Shown in pieces: positions 1 to 9,604 of a stretch of DNA of 64,000 bases (its first letter is position 1; every line of letters begins with the position of its first letter). The notes under the pieces were generated by a model. It did not search any database and was not told the origin of the DNA. It saw only the letters and a program-made list of their open reading frames with translations. The stretch is from Areca catechu (taxonomy: Eukaryota; Streptophyta; Magnoliopsida; Arecales; Arecaceae): positions 49,467,088 to 49,531,087 of the forward strand of contig CM038040.1 in assembly GCA_021397845.1 (NCBI GenBank), in the 5' to 3' direction. The position numbers and the translations under genes are program-made.

Positions 1-1007
1 AATCCAATGGATTCAAGGTTGAAATACTATCCTATTTTTATTTTTTATTTTCCTTTCTTTTCTCTCTCCTCTCTCTCTTCTCTTCTCTCTTCCTTCTTCT
101 CTCTTCTCTCTTCCTTCTCTTTTTTCTCTCTCTCTTTCTTCTTCTCTCCTCTCTCTCTTATTTTCTTCTTTCTTCTTCTTTATTTCCGTTTGGCCAAATA
201 GGGCCTTCCCATGGTTTTAGAAAATCAAGGAAGTGGGAAGGGGTCAACGTGATGGTCCAATGAGTACGGTCGAAAAAGGGTGGGGGGTTGGGGCAATGGA
301 ACTGATGGTGGTCCGATCACCAACAGAGGGGCCAAGAAAAAAAGAGAAAGGAATAGGGCATTGCCCCTTGTTGCCATAACAGTAACACCCAAACATTAGA
401 AGAAACACAGAGGAGTTAGAGAGGCTTACCAACGAGGTGGTAATGGCGGGGACGTAGCCGGTGGCATTAGTTTCCAGCAGCAAAAGGGGATGAAATGCTT
501 CAAAGTTTTCAGACCAAAGAGGGTAAAGGGGTTAGGAAGGAAGGAGAGGGGTCTTTGGGGTGGTGGGGGCTTAGTATTGGCAATCTGACGATTGCCGAAG
601 ATGGAGAAGAGGGCGGTGAATGCTCAATTTTGGCTTTATTGAAGACGATGAGGAGGGGTTTTAAAGAAAAAAACTCAAGAGGGATACACTTGGCTCAATG
701 ATGAATAAGTCCAGCCGTTCACTGATCCAACCACCTCCAAACAGTCCATCAAATGTTCCTCACCTACTTGCGATGATCTCTTCGATCGTTAGCATGGTTT
801 CAACTCTTGATCAAGCATCCCCTGTTTGATTTTTTTTTTTGAAATTTGGAATGGAAGTCGGCAAGTGCCGACTTCATCCCAAAGCAGGCTAGGTGGGCTG
901 GGCCTCATAATCTGACATGTGGTTTGTAAACTTTTTTTTTGATAAGGTGGAAGAATCATAGTAGTATAATATGAATACATCCAAAAATATCATAAAATTA
1001 AAATAGG
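1..1007. other. Unassigned flank with pyrimidine-rich tract
   Basis: Positions 50-185 are almost pure C/T (a decayed CT/CTT microsatellite). The remainder is unique-looking sequence with no recognisable protein similarity. The short ORFs here are explained by low complexity or look random. A T-run at about 828-840 may mark an old retroposon tail, but no partner end was found. Confidence 0.5.
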
Positions 1008-1340
1008 TAAAATCTTTAGTCTTCAAAGATGATAGCTTAGTTACTAGTTTTTTAATTAGATCATCAAGAAGAGCTTATCTAGCTTAACAACTTCATCAAT
1101 CTCCTAGGCTATGAATATGGTAGGGACATTTCTTGATGAGGAAGAGTTCTATTTATCTTGTCCTCTACGAGAATCATCTCTTCCCTTTTAGGTCATTATT
1201 TGACACATAGTTTGTGAAATCTTTAATATTTAAAAATGATAGCTTAGTAACTAGTTTTTTAACAAGCTTCTTAAAGAGCTTTTCTAACTTAACAACTAGA
1301 TCAATATCATAGGCTATGAACATGGGAGGGACATTTTTGA
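1008..1340. repeat. Diverged direct duplication, about 207-bp offset
   Basis: Two diverged copies (about 1,008-1,135 and 1,215-1,340) share the run from 'atgatagcttag' through 'aggctatgaa' to 'agggacatttt'. The minus-strand ORF over the second copy (1,174-1,494) is Lys/Leu-rich and was not recognised. It could be a relic of a retroelement gag, but that is only a guess. Confidence 0.5.
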
Positions 1341-1625
1341 TAATTTTAGGCATTTTTTTTCCTGCCAATGTTTTGAGAGTTAATTTTTCTCTTTGAAGTG
1401 TGGCTCCCAAAGTATTGATTTTGATGATAACAAAATACTCGAAAGTTGCTAACTTAATTAAATTTGTTTTAGAAAACAAATAGAAAAGTTGCAAGTTATA
1501 GATGTGAGGAGCCGCCTCTCTATAAAGAAGAGAAGCTTCATAGAATAGAAATCATCTCTAGCTCTGGAGGAGTTGTCGATCTAAGAACTACACCAAGAAG
1601 ATAAGAGTTGTCTCATGGAACTATG
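1341..1625. other. Unassigned spacer, LTR-like patch
   Basis: No gene is seen. The stretch 1,399-1,460 contains a 'ttttgatgataacaaa' motif resembling the start of the SIRE-like LTRs found at 18,947 and, reversed, at 35,930, so this may be another LTR fragment. The junction with the Tat element lies near 1,625, where RNase H coding similarity begins abruptly. Confidence 0.3.
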
Positions 1626-1627
1626 AG

Positions 1628-2640
1628 TTGAGTAGATCGATCGAAAAGTCCCTACCATTCTTTAAGACCTTGTGTCGGTCGACAAGTTTTATTTGGACTG
1701 ATGAATATCGGTCAGCTTTCGAAGCCCTGAAAGAATATTTGAAGAATCCCCTAAACTGGCCAAATCGACGGAGGAGGAGCCTCTGTATCTCTACCTATCG
1801 GCATTGGATGAGGCGATCGGCGCCATCCTTGTGGAGTCGGGGAGGATGGTCAGCAGAAGCCTATTTATTACATCAGTAAAGTCCTCCATGATGCAGAAAC
1901 AAGGTACCCTAAGATGTAGAAGCCGGTTTATTCTTTGGTCATATCTGCCAAGCGGCTCCAATTGTGGTGAACCTCTTAGGGTGGTCCTCTAGAGTCCGGA
2001 TACATCCAGTCGGCTCGCTAAATGGGCCGTCAAACTTGGCGAGTTCGACGTATCCTTCCAATCTCGATCTGCCTTGAAGGTCCAAGTAATCACTGACTTC
2101 ATTACAGAGTGTACCTGGAAGCAGGAGGCGTCCCCTCAAACGGTCAAAGCACTTGAAGCTGACACCGTCTACGAAGCCGAACTAGCCTGGATCCTCCATA
2201 TGGACGGAGCATCCAACCTTGCAGGCTGCGAGGCCGGCCTGACTTTAGCCGACCCAGATGGAGAAATCCTAGAGTATGCATTGCATTTTTCATTTTAGGT
2301 GTTAAACAATCAGACAGAGTACGAAGCCCTCATCACAGGATTGTGAATCGCCAATGAGCTAGGCAGCAGCCGAGTGAGAGCCTTCTCCGACTCCCAACTG
2401 GTGGTAAACCAGATAAAGAGCGAATTCGAAGCAAGGGAGCCTACCCTGACCAAATACCTGGATAAGGTGAAAAGTCTCATATCTCGGTTCAAATTCTTCG
2501 AGATTCTCCATATACCCCGCCTGTAGAACTTCCGAGCGGATGCATTGTCGAAACTGGCCATGACCGCCATCACTACCTCCGACCGAACCTTTGTGGAGCA
2601 CCTACGATATCCAAGCATCATGGAGGAGCCGACCAAGGTC
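1628..2640 (+). pseudogene. Gypsy pol remnant: RT/RNase H and second RNase H
   Basis: Translation starts in the linker after reverse transcriptase (motif LPFFKTL). It continues through the classical RNase H, with a frame change near 1,800-1,880, and then a separate archaeal-type RNase H from about 2,190 (WILHMDGASN, later FSDSQLVVNQ, then FRADALSKLA near 2,540). Two RNase H modules in tandem point to the Tat lineage. In-frame stops interrupt it, for example before the IAN motif near 2,344 and before NFRADA near 2,525. The catalytic Asp of MDGAS is still visible. Not expected to make protein. Confidence 0.85.
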
Positions 2641-3895
2641 CACTAAGTGGAACAAGAAACCTCTTGGATGGATCCAATTCTTGGTTTCCTGGTCAAAGGG
2701 ACTCTTCCGGAAGATCCAACTGAAGCCAAGCAAGTGCGCTGGATGGTCTCTAAGTACGTCGTCCTTGACGGCATCTTCTATAAGAGGTTGTTCTCTCAAC
2801 CGCTACTGAAGTGCTTGGGCCGGTCGATGTAGATTATGCACTCAGAGAGGTTCATGAAGGCATCTGTGGTGACCACTTTGGAGGAAGGTCCCTGGCTTAC
2901 AAGATAATCCGACAGTGATACTACTGGCCCACAATCCAGAAGGATGCGTCGGACTTCGTTTGAAAGTGCGATACATGTCAAAGGTATTCCCACATCCAAT
3001 GAAGGCCAGCCAGCTAGCTGACTCCAATCACTGCACCGTGGCCATTCGCACAGTGGGGAATGGACATACTGGGACCCTTCCCTTCAGCATTCGGCCAGCA
3101 CAAATTCCTTATTGTGGTAATTGATTATTTCATCAAATGGGTAGAGGCCGAACCACTAGCACAGAGAACTGAGGCCAAGGTAAAAAACTTTGCCCGGAAC
3201 TACATCATCTTCCAATTTGGTATCCCTCAAGTAATCATTACCAACAACGGAAGGCAGTTCGACAACCCGAAGTTCCGAGACTTCTGCTTGCAATATCATA
3301 TCTCTCACCGGCTTACTTCAGTGGACCACCTCCAATTCAATGGAGAGGCCAAAGTCACGAATCGAACAATCCTGCATGGGCAGAAGACCCGCCTGAACGA
3401 CGCCAAGGAACTTTGGGCAGAGGAGCTCCATTCAGTACTTTGGGCTTATCGAATGACCGCCAGAACGGTGACCGGGGAGACTCCGTTCAACTTGACCTAC
3501 AAAAGTGAGGCTGTCATCCCCGTTGAGATTTCTTTGCAATCCTTATAGATCGATCACTGTGCCGAGCTGACTAACTCTGAGTAGCGAAGGGCTGACCTGG
3601 ACCTACTTGAAGAAACTAGACTCCGAACAAGCTTGAAGATGGCGACCTACCATCAGAAAAAGACAAAATATTACAACTCACGGGTCAAGGCGCGAGCTTT
3701 CCGAGTCGAAGATCTATTCTTGCGGAGGACTGAGATTTCAAGACCGATCGAGCAAGGAAAACTTTTCCTAAATTAGGAAGGACCTTATCGAGTCATTAAA
3801 GTAATCCGGGCCGGAACCAACCAACTCGAGCATTTGGATGGAAGGTAGATAGCGCATCCATGGAATGTAGACAATCTCTGCAAGTACTATCAATA
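2641..3895 (+). pseudogene. Gypsy integrase remnant
   Basis: The zinc-binding region is recognisable (HEGICGDH near 2,860, CDTC near 2,970), although the frame holds stops. The core runs 3,060-3,548 as a 162-residue open stretch. The first catalytic Asp is present in GMDILGPF. The second, normally in a DNGRQF motif, is Asn here (NNGRQFD near 3,243), and the Glu position in the NGEAKVTN stretch also looks altered. The C-terminal tail (about 3,560-3,895) is split by further stops. By these residues the enzyme is inactive. Confidence 0.85.
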
Positions 3896-3916
3896 AAGTC
3901 TACAATTTTTTTCACA

Positions 3917-4294
3917 ACGGTCAGCAAAGGCTTTAGGGCAGCCCACTTCCGAAAGTCCGACTCCGGTCAGCAAAGGCTTTAGGGCAGCCCACTCCCAAAA
4001 GTTCGACTCCAGTCGGCAAAGGCTTTAGGGAAGCCCACTCCCGAAAGTCCGACTCCGGTCGGCAAAGGCTCCAAGGCAGCCCACTTCTGAAAGTTCGACT
4101 CCGGTCAGGAAAGGCACTAGTGCAGCCCACTTCCGAAAGTCCGACTCCGGTCGGCAAAGGCTCTAGGGTAGCCCACTTCCGAAAGTCCGACTTCGGTCGG
4201 GCAAAGGCTCTAAGGCAGCCCACTTCCGAAAGTCCGACTCCGATCGGCAAAGGCTCTAGGGCAGCCCACTTCCAAAAGTTCGATCCTAGTCGGC
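3917..4294 (+). repeat. 46-bp tandem array, about 8 copies
   Basis: Units start with tcaGCAAAGG or tcGGCAAAGG at 3,921, 3,967, 4,013, 4,059, 4,105, 4,151, 4,197, 4,244 and 4,290, a strict 46-bp step with one 1-bp insertion. The array lies just after the integrase tail, in the 3' untranslated part of the element. This zone is known to be hypervariable and repeat-rich in Tat elements. Confidence 0.95.
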
Positions 4295-4680
4295 AACATC
4301 TTCGGGTTCGGACGAGCCGACGGACCAACACTTGGAAAAAAAATTTTCAAGTAAACGAGTCCGGCCTGAGATACCGTCCGTTGCCTACCTCAACATCTTC
4401 GGGTTCGGATGAGCCGATGGACCAACACTTGGAAAAAAATTTCTCAAGTAAACGAGTCCGGCCTGAGCTACTGTTCGCTGCCTGCCTCAACATCTTCGGG
4501 TTCGGACGAGCCGAGGGACCAACACTTAGAAAAAAATTTCTCAAGTAAACGAGTCCGACCTGAGCTACTATCCGTTGCCTGCCTCAACATCTTCAGATTC
4601 GGACGAGCCAATGAACCGAAGCTTGGCACTTACCTCAAAAAGTCTGGTCATGCTGTTCGACTGACCGAAGGGCTACACTT
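4295..4680 (+). repeat. 97-bp tandem array, about 4 copies
   Basis: The motif AACATCTTCGGGTTCGG recurs at 4,295, 4,392, 4,489 and (diverged) 4,586, a 97-bp period. Each unit includes an A-run followed by 'caagtaaacgagtccg'. It directly abuts the 46-bp array but is a different unit. The last copy is degraded after about 4,630. Confidence 0.92.
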
Positions 4681-4930
4681 AGGAAAATTTTTAATGTTTT
4701 ATATCGGGCTACTATTCGGCTTACTATTCAACTACTTGCGGACCTACCTGGCCGACCGCCAACACTTAGAAAAATTTTAAAGGAAGACTTCGTTTAGACA
4801 GTCCAAAACACATTTACAAGCACCGACGAAGAAAATGTAACGAAACTATTATATATATATGTGAAGGTCGGTACAAAAACAGAGGGTCAGACCTTTAAAA
4901 CCAATCTAGGTCTGACCCATGGGAATTACA

Positions 4931-5400
4931 TCAGCTACCTACTTCGGTCCCCCCCTGTTCGGTCGAAGCGCCTGCAGAGATGTCTGCCGCCCTCGTGTCG
5001 GCTTCAACTTGGGCGTCCGACCCGACCTCCACGGTGGCGACCCCGGTCGGGGCCTCGGTCGTGCCTTCGGTCGGACCCACCGCCTCCGCATCTTTCTCCT
5101 CCACCGGCTGTGGCAACTGAAAGAAGGAGAGATCAAGGTCCGGGTAAATGACGCTGATCTTAGTAGAGCATTCCTCGTATCCGTAATCAAAGCCAACCAT
5201 GCCAGCTTCGTTCACCTCCTCCCTAAAGTCTTCGGAGGCTTTGTAATCAGTTACGGCCTTTTCAGTCACCATCTTCAGCAGCTCCTGGGTCATCTTCAGC
5301 AGACCCTTGTACCGCTCTGCCACCATCTGGTGACCCTGTGCACGCCTCTCGAATTCGGCCAGGCCCTATCCCCACGAACCGAGCTCCTACCGAACACCAT
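4931..5400 (-). pseudogene. Antisense extra ORF of Tat-I, C-terminal part
   Basis: A minus-strand frame (5,326 to 4,931, 131 residues) is antisense to the element. It has a helical, charged first half (RYKGLLKMTQELLKMVTEKA) and then a DYKASEDF...GYEEC...YPDLDLSFF block followed by an acidic, Glu/Thr/Ala-rich tail. This resembles the C-terminal end of the plant 'putative gypsy-type transposon' proteins (PF04195-containing family) carried antisense by Tat elements; that match is from memory. A start codon at 5,400 in another frame lies just downstream of a minus-strand TATA box, so either a frameshift near 5,340 or a large internal deletion separates start and C-terminus. Function of the family is unknown. 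Confidence 0.6.
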
Positions 5401-5490
5401 TTTAATGGAGGCTAGAAGAGAGGAAGAGGACAGAGGCAGAACTAACCCGGTGGACGAAGTTCCTAGCAAAGACAGAGGCGGAGGGAGGAG

Positions 5491-5516
5491 GCTCTCTCTC
5501 TCTCTCTCTTTCTCTC
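5491..5516. repeat. CT microsatellite in antisense leader
   Basis: Short (CT)n tract between the minus-strand TATA box and the antisense ORF. It reads as (GA)n in the predicted antisense transcript leader. Confidence 0.8.
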
Positions 5517-5560
5517 CAAACCCAAGCACAGCGAAAGACCCCCTTTGGGCGTCCGCCCTT

Positions 5561-5571
5561 CCTTTTATAGG
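5561..5571 (-). promoter_or_regulatory. TATA box for antisense ORF
   Basis: On the minus strand this reads CCTATAAAAGG, a near-ideal plant TATA box. It lies 160 bp upstream of the ATG at 5,400 and is followed by a GA-rich leader. It is distinct from the LTR promoter, which faces the other way. Confidence 0.6.
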
Positions 5572-5599
5572 CACCGAGGGGCCGCCTCCCGGTGCCCCT

Positions 5600-6008
5600 C
5601 TAGCGCCGTGATCTGTGGCAGGCGACACGACTCTTTGATTGGATGGGGAAGCCGAAGAGGTACGACAGATCGTGTTTTGATCACGATCCACGTAACCACC
5701 TGATCAACGGTGGATAAGTCACCCTGGGCACCGTGCCGACCGCTTGGATCTCGCCGCGTGGCCCACGTTGCATCAAGGGTGCGTCGGATGGGCGTTTCGA
5801 GCTGACAGCCCATTATGGCACCGTACCAACAATAACTGCCCCCCCTGTCACCTCCAATCAGGCACTGACACCTATCTAAGGATGGAGTTTCGGAGTGGAA
5901 GATGGCCAGTCGCAGCACATCGAATCGGATTCGTCATCATCTTAAGGACTGGTGCATTTATTGCCAATTAATGCCCTCGCCCTTCGAGTCTACAGGCCCG
6001 CTCGAAAG
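5600..6008. other. Tat-I 3' untranslated region / antisense promoter
   Basis: GC-rich spacer without a supported + strand gene. It holds a short palindromic patch (ccacctgatcaacggtgg near 5,697). It lies upstream of the antisense TATA box and so would act as its promoter region, by position only. Confidence 0.4.
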
Positions 6009-6024
6009 ATAAGGGCAAGGGGGC
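6009..6024 (+). other. Polypurine tract
   Basis: The run 'ataagggcaagggggc' sits immediately before the LTR start and fits the plus-strand priming site of a + oriented LTR element. Confidence 0.6.
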
Positions 6025-6074
6025 AACTATTATACCCTGCCGGCTCGTCATCGAGCTGAACCGGCCTCTCTTTG

Positions 6075-6605
6075 CGGTTCGGTCGAACCGATCTATCCAG
6101 GCTCTGATGGCCACACCTCCTTCTGAAGTCCGACCCACCGGAGTAGAGGTTCGACGGCCCGCTCCTGCTAAGGTCTGACACGCTGCCTTCCTTCTAAAGT
6201 CCGAGCCTCCGGAATAGAGTTTCGATGGCCCGCTCCTGCTGAGGTCCGACACGCGGGCTTCCTTCTGAAGTCCGAACCCCCGGAGTAGAGGTCCGACGGC
6301 CTGCTCCTACTGAGGTCCGACACGCCGCCTTCCTTTTGAAGTTCGACCCATCGGAGTAGAGGTCCGACGGCCCGCTCCTGCTGAGGTCTGGAACGCCGCT
6401 TTCCTTCTAAAGTCCGACCCACCAGAGTAGAGGTCCGACGGCCCGCTCCTGCTGAGGTCCGGCACGTCGCCTTCCTTCTGAAGTCCGACCCACCGGAGTA
6501 GAGGTCCGACGGCCTGCTCCTGCTGAGGTCCGACACACTGCCTTTCTTCTGAAGTCCGATCCACCGGAGTAGAGGTCCGACGGCCCGCTCCTACTGAGGT
6601 CTAGC
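6075..6605 (+). repeat. 71-bp tandem array inside LTR U3, 7-8 copies
   Basis: The motif GAGTAGAGGTCCGACGGCC, or a close variant, starts at 6,141, 6,212, 6,283, 6,354, 6,425, 6,496 and 6,567, exactly 71 bp apart. Each unit contains 'gctcctgctgaggtccgac'. The array sits upstream of the LTR TATA box and could act as a repeated enhancer block (inference). Confidence 0.95.
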
Positions 6606-6859
6606 CTATCATTGTACAGACGCTCGCCCTCGGAGGACCGGCATGCCCTCTCGGTTGGCGTCCGACCGACCTAGTTCAGAACTCAGAGGATTCTAGAAAC
6701 CTCTTCTGTTGTAACAGAATCCTACCATGGCAGTAGTACTACTCCACTACTCCCACGACGCCGCCTTGTCCGGGCGCCACGTGACCACTCTCCAGATCCT
6801 CCTGAGGGCAAATCGGTCTTTTTTGGACTCCCCCTAACGGATTTTGGACTGTTCCGCGC

Positions 6860-6868
6860 TTATATAAA
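6860..6868 (+). promoter_or_regulatory. LTR TATA box (Tat-I)
   Basis: TTATATAAAG follows the 71-bp array and precedes an 'aataaagta' signal by about 30 bp, as expected at the U3/R boundary. Confidence 0.7.
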
Positions 6869-7090
6869 GTATCGGGGGACCCCGTTTTGAATAAAGTACA
6901 CTCTTTCCTTTCAATACAGGGCCCCTTTGATTCCTCCATTCTGTTGCCTTCAAGCTCCTGCTAACTTAGGCATCGGAGTGTTCCCCGCCGGAACACCACC
7001 GGTACCTTGGAGACTTTGTTGCAGGTCTACCGAGTGAGAGGAACTCCAGCACAGCTAATCGAGACGGGTCCAAGAGAAGTCGCTGTAACA

Positions 7091-7670
7091 GTTTCCATCT
7101 AAATATATGATTTGTTGTCAAACTGAGATCCATTATTCTCCAAAGAAATCAAGTAATTAATCTGGCTATCTGAAATGTGATGTTTTAATTTATTTTGATG
7201 TCCTTGTTACAAGTGGCTACTCTTAGAATTTGATGAACTTAAATGACAAACAAGATTCAAACCATAGATCATGAAGTAAAACAATTACATGCTCAAATAA
7301 CCTGCTATCCCTCGTATAAATTAGAACGTATGTTCGGAAAAGACATGCACTAATTTATATAGTATAATTTTACCAAAAGAGAATATTTAAGAATTTCAAA
7401 AACTATAATCATGAATAAACTGAAAACGCAAAAAAAATATTTAATATTAAAATGATGACTATCATAACAAAATAATAATAATAAAAAAATATTATTATTA
7501 TTATCCAAATCGGATGGTAGAACCTATTTTAGAAAGTAGGAAAAGAAAAACAATCAAATTACAACTGATATTTCTTTTATATTATGGCTGTCAGGCTTCT
7601 GGATGATTTTTTAAATTAAAAAATTTTGAGAGTGCACGCGTTAGAGAAAGAGAGAGAACTGACAAAGCAG
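7091..7670. other. AT-rich intergenic DNA
   Basis: No gene seen. Contains a short AAT/ATT tract that can fold back (about 7,468-7,503). Confidence 0.6.
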
Positions 7671-7677
7671 TTCTCAA

Positions 7678-7988
7678 CTACTATAGTGGTAGCGTGGTTG
7701 GTAAAGGCGCGGCTCCATCTCTCTTCGATCACAAATTCGAGGCATGATCTCTGGATTACTTGATTAAATTCTGGATTTCTGGACGTACGTGATTAGGGAC
7801 GGAGCAGCTGATACTTTGGCGTCGTAGTGGGATTGGACTGACATACTCACCGGTTGGTAGGAAGGGTACATAAAAAATATGCGATCCATATCGAACAATC
7901 GTCTAACGGGTTAGGGGCCCGATAGGGAAGCTACACTGAGGGTTATTCCCCCCACCCTTTGTTCTATCAAAAAAAAAAAAAAAAGTAA
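7678..7988 (+). mobile_element. tRNA-derived SINE, near full length
   Basis: The 5' end reads 'gtggtagcgtggttggtaaa', like a tRNA A box. A B-box-like 'aaattcgaggca' follows at about 7,731, and the element ends with a poly-A run (about 7,970-7,984). The 7-bp sequence TTCTCAA occurs just before (7,671) and just after (7,989), a plausible target duplication. The 3' body is shared with the copies at 8,165 and 8,570. Confidence 0.7.
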
Positions 7989-8164
7989 TTCTCAAAAATT
8001 AGGTGGAACATTTTGTGAAAAACACTGAATTTAAAAATTGCTTTTAAGCCCAACATTGTAGACTTGTCATTGCTCAGTTTTAAGATTGAATAATTATTTC
8101 AGTATCTTTTGGACTAATAGAGCTGTACATCTTTCTTTTTGATATACCATAAAGCTAAAGAAAT

Positions 8165-8403
8165 GAATAACGGTGACTCGATTAAATCCAGATATTTCTT
8201 GGAGCACATGATTAGGATGATGAAAGAGTGCACTATTTAGACATCTTAGTGGTGTCGGCTAACGTACTCATCGATGGTGGTAGGGAGAGTATGCGAAAAA
8301 ATTATAGCTCGAATCGAATATAGCCTGGCAGGGTTGGGACATGAAAGGGGTAGCTACATCGAGATTTATCCCCCTCTCCTTTTGGTTTACCAAAAAAAAA
8401 AAG
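8165..8403 (+). mobile_element. SINE copy, 5'-truncated
   Basis: Aligns by eye with the 3' two thirds of the SINE at 7,678 (shared 'ctcgattaaatcc', 'gtactcatcg', 'gctacatcgagatttatcccc') and ends in an A-run near 8,392. The A and B boxes are missing. Confidence 0.6.
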
Positions 8404-8845
8404 ATTTGAATAGCGATAAATAAACTGATGATTTGGCAAGTACGAAGTTGGTAATAGATTTGCTGGAGAAAAAAAAATTCTAGCTGCAACAGCTAGCCGA
8501 TGTCAGGTCTAATTGAATAAAGAATAGTCTTATTCCAGATTTCCTTTAATGGTATGGTTGAATAGGGAGAAAAATTATAGCTCGAATCGAATATAGCCTG
8601 ACAGGGTTGAGACATGAAAGGGATAGCTACATCGAGATTTATCCCCCTCTCCTTTTGGTTTACCAAAAAAAAAATAAAGAAATGAATAGCGATAAATAAA
8701 TCGATGATTTGGCAAGTACGAAGTTGGTAATAGATTTGCTGGAGAAAAAAAAAATTCTAGCTGCAACAGCTAGCCGGTGTCGAGTCTAATTGAATAAAGA
8801 ATAGTCTTATTCCAGGTTTCCCTTGATGGTATGGTTGAACAGGGA
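8284..8845 (+). repeat. Tandem duplication of about 275 bp, SINE tail plus flank
   Basis: Unit 1 (about 8,284-8,564) and unit 2 (about 8,565-8,845) are nearly identical. Both contain the SINE 3' end, its A-run, and 160 bp of flank ending 'ttgatggtatggttgaa'. Because non-SINE flank is included, this is a segmental duplication, not two insertions. The two minus-strand ORFs starting MQLEFFF are shadows of it. Confidence 0.9.
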
Positions 8846-9568
8846 ATTTTCATTCGAAGGGATTATTTTTTTTAGTTAACTGGATCCTACAATATCTGAG
8901 CTCGGTTTTACAAATGATAACAAAACACTATCATATATATAATTGAGTAAGGTTTACATAGCAGTCAACTTGGATTCTATTTTAATTTGAATATATTAGT
9001 TTTTTTAACGATAACTTGCAAAATATGTCTTAAATTATTAGAACAATAATTTTAAAAATTAATAAAATATTTATTATAAAAAATAATTTATAAATAATTT
9101 ATAAAAAATATATAATTAAAATTAAAATTTGGAAGCATGCATGACACTATTCTATGATATATTTTTATCCTTCATGCCAGACATCATTCCAATATATGAT
9201 CAAGATTTTTCTATTTATGATCACATCATAAAAATTGTTGAAGATTATTTCAGTATCTAAGAATAAAAAATATTTTATAATTTAAAATTAAAAAATTTTT
9301 GGAAAAGAAAAAAATTATGAAAAGTTTTGAATAATTTGCCAAACAAGAATCTAAGATGATCATTAAAGCCTATAATAAGAAGTTTAATAATTAGAAATTA
9401 AAAGTTTAATGATAAAAAAATTAAAATTTCAACTATTAAATAATTAAATATAAAATGATCAAATAATTAAAAATTAAAATTAATTATTAAATAAAATTAT
9501 CGAATTTTTTTAATACTATCTTTGGTTTGAATAGTCAATAAATCATCTTTTGTGGAGTCATCTCCCAA
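8846..9568. other. AT-rich intergenic DNA
   Basis: Very AT-rich with many A/T homopolymers. No coding or RNA signal seen. Confidence 0.6.
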
Positions 9569-9572
9569 AAAA

Positions 9573-9603
<31 letters not shown>

Positions 9604-9604
9604 T
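9569..9604. repeat. AAAT/AAT microsatellite
   Basis: Compound (AAAT)n(AAT)n tract immediately left of the copia LTR-like block. Confidence 0.9.

Larger units (their letters stand above)
1626..7090 (+). mobile_element. Tat-type Ty3/gypsy element, 5'-truncated (Tat-I)
   Basis: The element reads left to right: end of reverse transcriptase/RNase H, a second archaeal-type RNase H, integrase, a 46-bp array, a 97-bp array, an antisense extra ORF, a polypurine tract and a 3' LTR. The dual RNase H and antisense 3' ORF are known traits of the Tat lineage (Ogre, Grande, Retand relatives). The 5' LTR, gag, protease and most of RT are absent, so coding similarity starts abruptly near 1,626. The frame carries many stops, so the copy is dead. 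No target-site duplication can be tested without the left end. Confidence 0.85.
6028..7090 (+). mobile_element. 3' LTR of Tat-I
   Basis: The LTR follows the polypurine tract and ends in TGTAACA at 7,090, after which the sequence turns AT-rich. The first dinucleotide is TA, where TG would be expected, consistent with one G-to-A change. U3 carries a 71-bp array, a TATA box lies at 6,861, and U5 follows. Boundaries are judged without a second LTR for comparison. Confidence 0.65.

Noticed and set aside
7..201. Hydrophobic ORF at the window start
   Set aside because: Encoded wholly by a CT-rich tract.
4919..5611. 230-residue + strand ORF
   Set aside because: Runs antisense to the Tat companion ORF and through its CT-rich leader and TATA box; composition is that of a shadow frame.
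6168..6564. Minus-strand ORFs with repeated DLSRSRPSDLYSGG peptides
   Set aside because: Translation of the 71-bp LTR array; two frames alternate because 71 is not a multiple of three.
3917..6605. CRISPR-like regular repeats
   Set aside because: Units are contiguous with no unique spacers and lie inside a plant retroelement.
7680..7745. tRNA gene
   Set aside because: A- and B-box-like motifs are present, but no cloverleaf could be formed and the sequence leads into a SINE body with a poly-A tail.
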